A DNA stretch of 21,912 bases, taken from the NCBI GenBank assembly GCA_017456465.1, contig JAFTJJ010000120.1, positions 1-21,912 on the forward strand, given 5' to 3'. Below the pieces are notes generated by a model. The model saw only the letters and a list, made by a program, of their open reading frames with translations. It was not told the origin of the DNA and searched no databases. Both the position numbers and the translations under genes were made by a program. This document shows positions 6,947 through 14,695 of this stretch, in pieces; positions within the stretch are counted from its first letter, which is position 1, and each line of letters begins with the position of its first letter. The stretch is from Clostridia bacterium (GTDB taxonomy: Bacteria > Bacillota > Clostridia > Christensenellales > UBA1242).

Positions 6947-9760
6947 TTACAAAACTTTTTGCAACGCTTTGCCCGTGTGGCTTTTTTTGCATTTTGCAAC
7001 CACCTCAGGTGTTCCTGTGACAATAATTTGTCCACCAGCTTCCCCGCCCTCAGGGCCAATGTCAATTATGTTGTCCACAACTTTGATCACATCCAAATTG
7101 TGCTCAATCACAAGCACAGTGTTTCCGCTGTTTGTGAGACGCTGCAAAATCCCAATAAGTTTTTCAACGTCATAAGTGTGAAGCCCAGTCGTTGGCTCAT
7201 CCAAAATGTACATAGTTTTGCCTGTTGCCCTCTTTGAAAGCTCAGTTGCAAGCTTGACTCTTTGCGCTTCTCCACCTGAAAGTGTGGTTGCTGGTTGACC
7301 AAGCTTGATGTAACCAAGACCAACATCAAAAAGTGTTTGGATTTTGTTTTTGATGCTTGGCAAGTTTTCAAAAAATCCCACAGCTTCTTCAACAGTCATT
7401 TCAAGAATATCATTGATGTTTTTGCCCTTATATTTCACCTCAAGAGTTTCTCTGTTATATCTCTTTCCATGACATTCTTCACATGTCACATAAACATCTG
7501 GCAAAAATTGCATTTCGATTTTCAAGACACCGTCTCCTCCACAAGCTTCACACCTGCCACCCTTGACATTGAAAGAAAATCTGCTCGATGTGTAACCTTT
7601 TGCTTTTGAATCAGGAACACTCGCAAAAAGCTCGCGGATCGCTGTGAAAACTCCAGTGTAAGTTGCAGGATTGCTCCTTGGTGTTCTGCCAATTGGACTC
7701 TGATCAATGACAACAATCTTGTCAAGCTCTTGATCGCCGTGAATTTCGCCATACTTTCCTTCAGGCTCATCCATTCTCATCACTCTGTTTGCAAGCGCCG
7801 GATAAATCACTTCGTTCACAAGACTTGACTTCCCGCTTCCTGAAACACCAGTCACCGCCGTGAAACAACCAAGCGGAATCTTGCAACTCACATGCTTCAA
7901 ATTGTTTTGATAAGCATCAACAATTTCAATGAACTTTCCATCCTTTGCTTCTCTTCGCTTTGCAGGAACTTTGATTTGCCTTTCTCCAGACAAATATTTT
8001 CCAGTGTAACTTTTTGGGCAATTCATCACATCATCAATTGTTCCGCTGACAAGCACTTGTCCACCATGAACTCCCGCCTTTGGTCCAATGTCCACAATCC
8101 AGTCAGCAGCACGCATTGTGTCTTCGTCATGCTCAACAACAACAATCGTGTTTCCAAGATCCCTGAGTCCCTTGAGTGACTCAATGAGTTTCCCTGTGTC
8201 TCTTGGATGCAAACCAATGCTTGGCTCATCCAAAATGTAAAGCACACCAACCAGTCCACTTCCAATTTGTGTTGCAAGCCTGATTCTCTGCGCTTCTCCG
8301 CCTGAAAGTGTTCCCGCTGACCTTGAAAGAGTCAAATATGAAAGCCCAACATCAAACAAAAATTGCAGCCTTGCTTTGATTTCTTTCACAATTGATTGAC
8401 TGATTTTTTCATCCTTGCTTGAAAGCTTCAGATTGTTCATGAAGTCAAGCAAATTCACAATTGAAAGATTTGACACTTCTGAAATGTTTTTGCCACCAAC
8501 AAGCACAGACAAGGCTTCTTTCTTGAGCCTTTTCCCGTGACAAGTCTGACATTCACAGTTCACCATGAGCTTTTCAATTTCTGTCTTTGCATAATCACTT
8601 GTGGTGTCTCTGTGCCTGCGCTCAAGGTTTGGGACAACACCCTCCCATGAACTCTGGAATTCACCAGAGAACTTTCTTGAATTGTACCTCACATCAAGCT
8701 GCTCGCCACCATTGCCCCAAAGAATGATGTCCTTGATTTCTTGAGGCAAATCCTTATATGGCGTGTCAAGAGAAAAACCATATCTCTTTGACAAAGCCTT
8801 GTAATATGCGTTTGTGAACCCGCTGTCCATAAAACCAATGACAGCAATCGCCCCGTCATTTAATGACCTGTCTGGATGCTTGACCACTTTTTCTGCATCA
8901 ACTTCCAATTTCGAGCCAATTCCATAACAATCTGGACATGCACCAACTGGTGTGTTGAAAGAAAACAGCCTTGGAGAAATCTCACCAAACGAAAATCCAC
9001 ACTTTGGACAAGCATGCTTTGTTGAATAAAGCTTGTCTTCTCCATCAACATTGATGATGATGAGACCACCAGAAAGATTTTCTGCTTGCTCAATTGATTC
9101 TGCGAGCCTGCTTTCAATGCCATCTTTGATCACAATTCTGTCGATTACTGCTGAAATTGTGTGTTTTTTGTTCTTTTCAAGAGAAATGCTTTCGTCAAGT
9201 TCACAAACCACACCATCAATCTTGCCCCGAACAAAACCGTTTTTGATGAGCCCTTCAATAACTTTTTTGTGTTCCCCCTTCTCTCCTCTGATGATGGGCG
9301 AAATAACCATGATTTTTGTGCCGGCTTTTTCCGTCATGACTTTCGCAACAATGCTGTCAATGGTCGCTGACGAAATTTCTTCCTTGCAGTGCGGACAATG
9401 CGGAACACCAATGTGCGCGAAAAGCAGTCTCAAATAGTCATGAATTTCTGTCACCGTACCCACTGTTGATCTTGGGTTCGCACTTGTTGTCTTTTGATCA
9501 ATCGAAATTGCTGGAGACAAACCAATAATTGCCTCAACATCAGGCTTTTGCATTTGTCCCAAAAATTGCCTTGCATAAGACGAAAGCGATTCCATATATC
9601 TTCTTTGCCCTTCAGCAAACAAAGTGTCAAAAGCAAGAGAAGACTTTCCAGATCCTGAAAGTCCCGTGAACACCACAAGCTTGTTTCGTGGAAACTCCAC
9701 TGAAACATTTTTGAGGTTGTTTTCTTTTGCTCCAATGATTTTTATTGAATTATGTTCCAT
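6947..9760 (-). CDS. uvrA: UvrABC excinuclease subunit A
   Basis: Damage-sensing ATPase of nucleotide excision repair; a dimer loads UvrB on lesions. 937 residues, the expected length. There are two ABC modules. Walker A motifs are GLSGSGKS (33-40) and GVSGSGKS (638-645). Signature motifs are LSGGEAQR near 485 and 827, followed by Walker B YILDEPSIGL (508-517) and YILDEPTTGL (851-860). Zinc modules are visible as C251-x2-C254...C275-x2-C278 and C737-x2-C740...C760-x2-C763. The ATG follows the uvrB stop codon with no gap (TAAATG), and the ribosome binding site AAGAAGGTG lies within the last uvrB codons, so it is translated from the uvrBA message. Nothing is missing from the catalytic or zinc residues that I can see. 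Confidence 0.98.
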   Translation of the reverse strand: MEHNSIKIIGAKENNLKNVSVEFPRNKLVVFTGLSGSGKSSLAFDTLFAEGQRRYMESLSSYARQFLGQMQKPDVEAIIGLSPAISIDQKTTSANPRSTVGTVTEIHDYLRLLFAHIGVPHCPHCKEEISSATIDSIVAKVMTEKAGTKIMVISPIIRGEKGEHKKVIEGLIKNGFVRGKIDGVVCELDESISLEKNKKHTISAVIDRIVIKDGIESRLAESIEQAENLSGGLIIINVDGEDKLYSTKHACPKCGFSFGEISPRLFSFNTPVGACPDCYGIGSKLEVDAEKVVKHPDRSLNDGAIAVIGFMDSGFTNAYYKALSKRYGFSLDTPYKDLPQEIKDIILWGNGGEQLDVRYNSRKFSGEFQSSWEGVVPNLERRHRDTTSDYAKTEIEKLMVNCECQTCHGKRLKKEALSVLVGGKNISEVSNLSIVNLLDFMNNLKLSSKDEKISQSIVKEIKARLQFLFDVGLSYLTLSRSAGTLSGGEAQRIRLATQIGSGLVGVLYILDEPSIGLHPRDTGKLIESLKGLRDLGNTIVVVEHDEDTMRAADWIVDIGPKAGVHGGQVLVSGTIDDVMNCPKSYTGKYLSGERQIKVPAKRREAKDGKFIEIVDAYQNNLKHVSCKIPLGCFTAVTGVSGSGKSSLVNEVIYPALANRVMRMDEPEGKYGEIHGDQELDKIVVIDQSPIGRTPRSNPATYTGVFTAIRELFASVPDSKAKGYTSSRFSFNVKGGRCEACGGDGVLKIEMQFLPDVYVTCEECHGKRYNRETLEVKYKGKNINDILEMTVEEAVGFFENLPSIKNKIQTLFDVGLGYIKLGQPATTLSGGEAQRVKLATELSKRATGKTMYILDEPTTGLHTYDVEKLIGILQRLTNSGNTVLVIEHNLDVIKVVDNIIDIGPEGGEAGGQIIVTGTPEVVAKCKKSHTGKALQKVL

Positions 9761-11749
9761 TTATTTTTTCACCTTCTTCTTTTCAAGACTGCTTTTGAGC
9801 TCAGCAATTGTGTCCCTGAGCTCAATTGCTTTTTCAAAATCAAGACTTTTGACCGCAACACTCATGAGCGCTGTGAGTTCCTCAATTTCCTTGATTGTTT
9901 CTTTGTCTGTCATCTTTGTTTTTGCATTGATTGTTGCCTTGCTCGAAATCTTGAGCGTGTCAACAATGCCCTTCACAATTGTCTTTGGAACAATTCCATG
10001 AGCTTTGTTAAAGTCGTCTTGCTTTTTTCTTCTCCTGTTGGTCTCATCAATTGCCTTTTTCATTGAATCTGTGATGGTGTCAGCATAGATGATGACCCGC
10101 CCCTCTGCATTTCTCGCCGCTCGACCAATTGTCTGAATGAGTGAACCTTCACTTCTCAGGAAACCTTCTTTGTCAGCGTCAAGGATCGCAACGAGCTTGA
10201 CTTCAGGGAGGTCAAGACCTTCTCTCAAAAGATTGATTCCAACAATCACATCAATTTCACCAGCCCTCAAGGAATTAATGATTTTTGTTCTCTCCATTGT
10301 CACAATTTCACTGTGAAGATAAGTCGTTTTGATTTTGTGCTCAGACAAATATTCGGACAATTTCTCTGCCATTTTTTTGGTGAGCGTTGTCACAAGCGCT
10401 CTGCCACCAGAGTCAATCACTTTTTTAATCTCACTCATAAGGTCATCGACTTGCCCCTTGATTGGTCGAACTTCAACTTCTGGATCAAGAAGCCCAGTTG
10501 GCCTGATCACAAGCTCGGCAACATTGTCTTCGTGCTCAAGCTCATATGGCCCAGGAGTTGCAGACACACACACCATTTGACCAATCTTTGATTCCCATTC
10601 ATGAAACATGAGCGGCCTGTTGTCATAAGCAGATTTGAGCCTGAAACCATACTCCACAAGATTGTTTTTTCTTGCCCTGTCCCCGTTGTACATCGCCCTG
10701 ATTTGCGGAATTGTCATGTGACTTTCGTCAATAAACACCAGCATGTCGTCTGGGAAGTAATCAAGAAGAGTGAATGGCGTGTCACCAGGCTGTCTTCCAT
10801 CAAAATATCTTGAATAGTTTTCAATGCCGTTTGTGTAACCCATTTCACGCATCATTTCAATGTCATAACTCGTTCTCTGCTTGAGCCTCGCGGCTTCAAT
10901 CAGTTTCCCCCGTGCTTCAAGCTCAGCAACTTCTCGAGTCATATCTTCTTCGATTTGTTTCAAACAACTTTCAAGTTTTTCAGACCCAACCGCATAGTGG
11001 CTGGCTGGATAAATCGCCACATGCTCAAGTGTGTTGACCGCTTTTGCACTCACCACCTCAATTTCAGAAATTTTGTCAATTTCGTCTCCAAAAAACTCAA
11101 TTCTCACAGCATACTCAGAGCTTGACGCAGGGAAAATGTCAACAATGTCTCCCCTCACCCTGAAAGTGCCTCTGACAAAATCAATGTCGTTTCTCTTGTA
11201 TTGGTTTGAAACGAGTTTTTCAATAAGTTCTTCTCTTGAAATTTCTTGCCCAGGACGAAGAGAAATTGCCTGAGCATGATATTCAGAAGGCTCACCAAGA
11301 CCATAAATGCATGAAACTGAAGCCACAATAATCACATCTCTGCGCTCGAATAATGAACAAGTTGCAGAGTGCCTGAGTTTGTCGATTTCATCATTGATTG
11401 AAAGCTCTTTTTCAATGTAAGTGTCTGATGACACAATGTAAGCCTCTGGTTGATAGTAATCATAATATGAAACAAAATAGTTGACAGAATTGTTTGGAAA
11501 AAGTTCTCTGAACTCGTTGCAAAGCTGAGCAGCCAAAGTTTTGTTGTGAGCAATCACAAGAGTTGGTCTGTTCATTTTTTCGATAATATTCGCCATGGTG
11601 AAAGTCTTGCCGCTTCCAGTAACGCCAAGCATAATCTGTGTTCTCAGGCCATCTTCAAGCCCTTGCACCAAACTTTTGATTGCTGATGGCTGGTCTCCCG
11701 ATGGCTTCATTTTTGTCACAAGCTCAAATTTCCCATTTTTCATAAACAT
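9761..11749 (-). CDS. uvrB: UvrABC excinuclease subunit B
   Basis: Helicase-like damage-verification subunit that receives the lesion from UvrA and recruits UvrC. 662 residues, the normal length. Walker A GVTGSGKT is at 42-49, and the beta-hairpin that clamps DNA (YYDYYQPEAYI) at 95-105. The helicase motifs include FIDESH, SATPGPYE and TIGRAARN. The C-terminal UVR domain (about 618-652, AVKSLDFEKAIELRD) binds UvrC. The start ATG at 11749 is supported by AGAGG seven bases upstream; the ATG two codons later is too far from it. First gene of the uvrBA operon, divergent from the small winged-helix gene. I found no LexA-type box in the 120-bp intergenic region. Confidence 0.98.
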   Translation of the reverse strand: MFMKNGKFELVTKMKPSGDQPSAIKSLVQGLEDGLRTQIMLGVTGSGKTFTMANIIEKMNRPTLVIAHNKTLAAQLCNEFRELFPNNSVNYFVSYYDYYQPEAYIVSSDTYIEKELSINDEIDKLRHSATCSLFERRDVIIVASVSCIYGLGEPSEYHAQAISLRPGQEISREELIEKLVSNQYKRNDIDFVRGTFRVRGDIVDIFPASSSEYAVRIEFFGDEIDKISEIEVVSAKAVNTLEHVAIYPASHYAVGSEKLESCLKQIEEDMTREVAELEARGKLIEAARLKQRTSYDIEMMREMGYTNGIENYSRYFDGRQPGDTPFTLLDYFPDDMLVFIDESHMTIPQIRAMYNGDRARKNNLVEYGFRLKSAYDNRPLMFHEWESKIGQMVCVSATPGPYELEHEDNVAELVIRPTGLLDPEVEVRPIKGQVDDLMSEIKKVIDSGGRALVTTLTKKMAEKLSEYLSEHKIKTTYLHSEIVTMERTKIINSLRAGEIDVIVGINLLREGLDLPEVKLVAILDADKEGFLRSEGSLIQTIGRAARNAEGRVIIYADTITDSMKKAIDETNRRRKKQDDFNKAHGIVPKTIVKGIVDTLKISSKATINAKTKMTDKETIKEIEELTALMSVAVKSLDFEKAIELRDTIAELKSSLEKKKVKK

Positions 11750-11793
11750 ATTATAACCTCTTTTGATATATTTTACAATATTTTTTGCTGCGT

Positions 11794-11822
11794 TTGTCAG
11801 TAAAAAACAAGCATTTTACAAA
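11794..11822 (+). promoter_or_regulatory. Candidate promoter for the winged-helix gene, overlapping the uvrB control region
   Basis: TTGTCA (11794-11799) and TACAAA (11817-11822) are 17 bp apart on the plus strand. On the minus strand CTGACA (11795-11800) overlaps the same bases and could be the uvrB -35, with TAAAAT at 11770-11775 (19 bp, long). The two genes would then share -35 bases. A small perfect hairpin (CGCAC-CATT-GTGCG, 11843-11856) lies in the plus-strand leader just before the ribosome binding site. All are consensus matches only. Confidence 0.35.
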
Positions 11823-11872
11823 ACAGTGTTATCATCAAACTCCGCACCATTGTGCGTGGAAGGAGAATTTTT

Positions 11873-12214
11873 ATGAACAAAACAATAAAACTTGGCCACA
11901 TAGAGCTTACTCAAAGCACATTGATTGAAAAACGCCTTAAGCCTCAGCATGTCATCATTCTCGACTACTTATATCAATTTTTTGAAAGCGGAAATGCCGT
12001 GTCGAGGACCAAAGGAAGCAAAAAAGAAAAATATTACTTGATCACAATGAACAAAATCCTCACTGATTTGCCATTTCTTCGCATAAAAAAACGCCGCTTG
12101 CAAGAACTCATTTCTGACCTTGAAACGGCGCAAATCATCAAACGCTACACATTGAGCAAAAACTGCCCAACAATTTTCATCAAACTGGATTTGTCATCAA
12201 TAATCGCTTATTAG
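11873..12214 (+). CDS. Small winged-helix-like DNA-binding protein, function unknown
   Basis: 113 residues. The central part, KYYLITMNKILTDLPFLRIK (53-72) followed by KRRLQELISDLETAQIIKRY (73-92), reads as helix, turn, recognition helix and wing. It resembles the wHTH segment of small phage or plasmid replication-initiator-like proteins and DnaD-type helpers. That is a visual likeness, not a database hit. No other domain fits in this length. The start is ATG 11873 with GGAAGGAG seven bases upstream; a GTG at 11852 in the same frame runs through the ribosome binding site and is unlikely. It is divergent from uvrB and overlaps the end of the ABC permease gene by four bases tail to tail. It could be a transcription regulator of a neighbour or a relic of a mobile element. 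Confidence in it being a gene is high, in its role low. Confidence 0.65.
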   Translation: MNKTIKLGHIELTQSTLIEKRLKPQHVIILDYLYQFFESGNAVSRTKGSKKEKYYLITMNKILTDLPFLRIKKRRLQELISDLETAQIIKRYTLSKNCPTIFIKLDLSSIIAY

Positions 12215-13821
12215 TCTCTGTGAAGAGCATCAATTGGTTGAAGCCTTGACGCCTTGATCGCTGGATACATTCCAAATGCAACACCAATCACGAGACAGAA
12301 TCCAAGACTCATCAAAATCACCCAAAGAGGCATCGAAAGGGAAATTCCCATCACCGATCCAATGATGAGTGAACCAACAAATGATGTCAAAAGCCCCAAA
12401 AGTCCACCAACAAGGCTCACCACAAGCGCCTCAATCAAGAATTGCAAAAGAATGCTTGATCGCTTTGCACCAATGGCTTTTCTGATTCCAATTTCCCTTG
12501 TTCTTTCGGACACAGCCACAAGCATGATGTTCATGATTCCAATCCCACCAACAACAAGAGAAATTGCTGCAATCACAGTGAACAAAATTGTCATGATGTC
12601 CATGGTGAGCCCCATGATTTGAGTCACTGTGTTCATTGGAATGATGTAACAATCCTCAAAAATCTTGTATCCCATGTTGATCATTGACATTGAAATGTTC
12701 AAAACGGAATCATCAATCGCGCTTTCATCTTCAAACAAAAAGTAAGCACCATTAAGTGGAACAGAATCAACACTTGCAAAATTCCCAAACAAATCAGCAT
12801 TTGCATCAGTCAGCGTCACATAAACGTTTCCTTGTTTTGTCTTGCTGTATTCTGCAAGAGCCGAAAGTGTTCCGCTGCCAAGCCCCGAAAGCCCACCAGC
12901 AGAACTTCCAGACCCCATGAGAGAAGAATCTTCTTCTTCAATCACTCCAACAATTTCATAATCCCTGCCCCCAACAAAGGTTTCGGTGATTTCAACTTCA
13001 TAATCACTTGCAAATTCATAAGTTCTCGCATCCAAACTTTCTCGAACTTGAACCTCAAGCGATGGACAGTCATAATACTCAACTGGAGCAATGTCTTCAA
13101 CATAAGTAAAGACTCCACCATCAACAAACAAGTTTTCTCCAAGCGTTGGAACAGCGGGAATGTCAACTTGATACATCATGCACATTTGTGTGAGTGCTGT
13201 ATAAAATTCTTGAATGTCGGCTTCAACACTGCTTGAAAATGAGTATGTATAAAAATCAAGTTTTCCTCCGAGATAAACGGTCGTTCCAATCACCTCATCG
13301 TTGCTTTTGCTCTCAAGATACGCCTTCACAAATTCTCTGTCAACAATACATTCTCCGTCGGCAGAAACAAATTCCCCATCAACTTCAATGTTTCTCACAT
13401 CCAAAAACTTGTCATCAACTCCACGCACAGTCGCACCAACACGCATGGTATATGTGCTTTCTCTGCCACCAATTGTTGCATGAACTTCAACAACATGTGA
13501 TGCTTTGTCAACCGCAACATCATTTTGTGCAACCGCTGTCACTGTGTAATCACCAGTTGATTCTTGCGAATTTATGTTTTCGATCAAACTGCCCAGTTTT
13601 TCAAGTGTGAATGGATTTTCAGCATTCTGAGTGAGCATTGTCACCAGCCTGCTTTCCGCACCAAGTGAATTCATGATTGTCTGTGTTGCTCCGTTTGTCA
13701 CGGTTGTGAGGAGCGCAACAGTGGTCACTCCAATGATCACGCCAAGCATGGTGAGAAATGTCCTCATCTTTGATGACCAAAGAGATTTGAAAGCCATTTT
13801 GATTGAATTTCCGAGTGCCAT
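12211..13821 (-). CDS. MacB-type ABC transporter permease
   Basis: 536 residues. One membrane helix lies near the N-terminus (about 21-42, TFLTMLGVIIGVTTVALL). A long extracellular MacB core-like domain of roughly 360 residues follows. The FtsX-type C-terminus has three helices (about 410-437, 466-490 and 498-520), with ERTREIGIRKAIGAKRSSIL and GMYPAIKASRLQPIDAL. Such permeases couple ATP hydrolysis to work outside the membrane (export or extraction of peptides, antibiotics or lipoproteins); the substrate is unknown. The open frame extends upstream to 13860, but ATG 13821 is preceded by GAGGAGGTG, which lies in the last ATPase codons, so translation is coupled four bases after the ATPase stop. 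No membrane-fusion protein gene is adjacent. The extracellular part is rich in Asp, Glu and Ser. Confidence 0.92.
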   Translation of the reverse strand: MALGNSIKMAFKSLWSSKMRTFLTMLGVIIGVTTVALLTTVTNGATQTIMNSLGAESRLVTMLTQNAENPFTLEKLGSLIENINSQESTGDYTVTAVAQNDVAVDKASHVVEVHATIGGRESTYTMRVGATVRGVDDKFLDVRNIEVDGEFVSADGECIVDREFVKAYLESKSNDEVIGTTVYLGGKLDFYTYSFSSSVEADIQEFYTALTQMCMMYQVDIPAVPTLGENLFVDGGVFTYVEDIAPVEYYDCPSLEVQVRESLDARTYEFASDYEVEITETFVGGRDYEIVGVIEEEDSSLMGSGSSAGGLSGLGSGTLSALAEYSKTKQGNVYVTLTDANADLFGNFASVDSVPLNGAYFLFEDESAIDDSVLNISMSMINMGYKIFEDCYIIPMNTVTQIMGLTMDIMTILFTVIAAISLVVGGIGIMNIMLVAVSERTREIGIRKAIGAKRSSILLQFLIEALVVSLVGGLLGLLTSFVGSLIIGSVMGISLSMPLWVILMSLGFCLVIGVAFGMYPAIKASRLQPIDALHRD

Positions 13822-13825
13822 GCTC

Positions 13826-14533
13826 CTACACCTCCTCTCTTGTGACTTGGTCACAGTCATTTGCTCGGTCTTCAGTCACCTTTCCATCATGAATTTTGAC
13901 AATCCTTTTTGCATGACTCGCGACATCCGCATCATGCGTGATCAAAATCACCGTTGTTCCTTGATCATTAAGATTTTTCAAAATCTGCATCACTTCTTCA
14001 CCTGTTTTGCTGTCAAGATTTCCTGTTGGTTCGTCAGCAAGCACAACTGATGGACGAGTCGCCAGCGCACGCGCAATTGCAACTCTTTGTTGCTGACCAC
14101 CTGAAAGCTCGGTCGGTTTGTGATGCACACGGTCAGCCATTCCAACACTTTTTAAGGCCTGAAGAACTGCTTGCTTTCTTTGCGATTTTCTCATGCCCTG
14201 ATAAATGAGCGGAAGCTCAACATTTTCAAAAGCATCAAGCTTTGAAAGCAAATTGAATCCTTGAAAAATAAATCCCATTTTCTTGTTCCTGAGATGCGCA
14301 AGTTGATTTTCTTTGAATGCAGAAATACTCACGCCATCAACCAAATAGTCGCCTTCAGTTGCAATGTCCAAACACCCAATAATGTTCATGAGCGTTGACT
14401 TCCCAGACCCACTTGGTCCAATGATTGCGACAAATTCACCGTCCCCCACAGTGAGCGACACATCATCAAGAGCTTTGACAACGTTTTCATTCCCCATTTT
14501 GTAATATTTTTTTATGTTTTTGAGTTCAAGCAT
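13826..14533 (-). CDS. ABC transporter ATP-binding protein (MacB/LolD type)
   Basis: 235 residues; cytoplasmic motor for the neighbouring permease. Walker A GPSGSGKST is at 39-47, Q-loop FIFQGFNLL at 88-96, signature LSGGQQQR at 143-150, Walker B VVLADEPTGNLD at 163-174, and the switch histidine is in VILITHD. Length and the GNLD after Walker B are typical of the LolD/MacB exporters. Start ATG is preceded by AAGGAGAAAATT. It is the first gene of a two-gene operon with the permease, and the pair is divergent from glyS. I see no two-component or other regulator gene next to it, unlike many antibiotic-sensing exporters of this type, so its inducer cannot be guessed. Confidence 0.95.
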   Translation of the reverse strand: MLELKNIKKYYKMGNENVVKALDDVSLTVGDGEFVAIIGPSGSGKSTLMNIIGCLDIATEGDYLVDGVSISAFKENQLAHLRNKKMGFIFQGFNLLSKLDAFENVELPLIYQGMRKSQRKQAVLQALKSVGMADRVHHKPTELSGGQQQRVAIARALATRPSVVLADEPTGNLDSKTGEEVMQILKNLNDQGTTVILITHDADVASHAKRIVKIHDGKVTEDRANDCDQVTREEV

Positions 14534-14557
14534 AATTTTCTCCTTACAGTTGTTATT

Positions 14558-14587
14558 AGTATATAACTTGATTTGTCTTTTTGTAAA
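14558..14587 (-). promoter_or_regulatory. Sigma-A-type promoter for the ABC exporter operon
   Basis: On the minus strand, TTTACA (14582-14587) and TATACT (14558-14563) are 18 bp apart. Both hexamers match consensus at five of six positions. The -10 ends 24 bases before the ATPase start codon, with its ribosome binding site between. Confidence 0.55.
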
Positions 14588-14605
14588 ATCATTTGTTTGT
14601 ATTTA

Positions 14606-14634
14606 TTGACAAAATAAACGCAAAAGTATAGAAT
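14606..14634 (+). promoter_or_regulatory. Sigma-A-type promoter for glyS
   Basis: TTGACA (14606-14611), 17-bp spacer, TAGAAT (14629-14634). This predicts a leader of only about 54 bases. The leader contains a weak hairpin (ACATG pairing with CATGT, with an inner TGG/CCA) but none of the T-box riboswitch parts, so glyS seems to lack T-box control here. Confidence 0.7.
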
Positions 14635-14695
14635 AAGTGCATATTACAAAAACATGTGCATGGGAATCCACTCATGTGACAGAAAGGAGAAAAAA

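Noticed and set aside
7000..9700. Many overlapping plus-strand frames opposite uvrA
   Set aside because: All are shorter than 140 codons, lack ribosome binding sites and lie antisense to an intact uvrA with every motif present.
11750..11872. LexA/SOS box controlling uvrBA
   Set aside because: No GAAC-N4-GTTC type site could be found in the intergenic region.
11852..11872. GTG start at 11852 for the winged-helix gene
   Set aside because: That start would translate through the GGAAGGAG site; the ATG at 11873 sits at the right distance from it.
14535..14695. T-box riboswitch for glyS
   Set aside because: No specifier-loop context or T-box core sequence of the GGTGG-ACCGCG type, and the predicted leader is only about 54 bases long.
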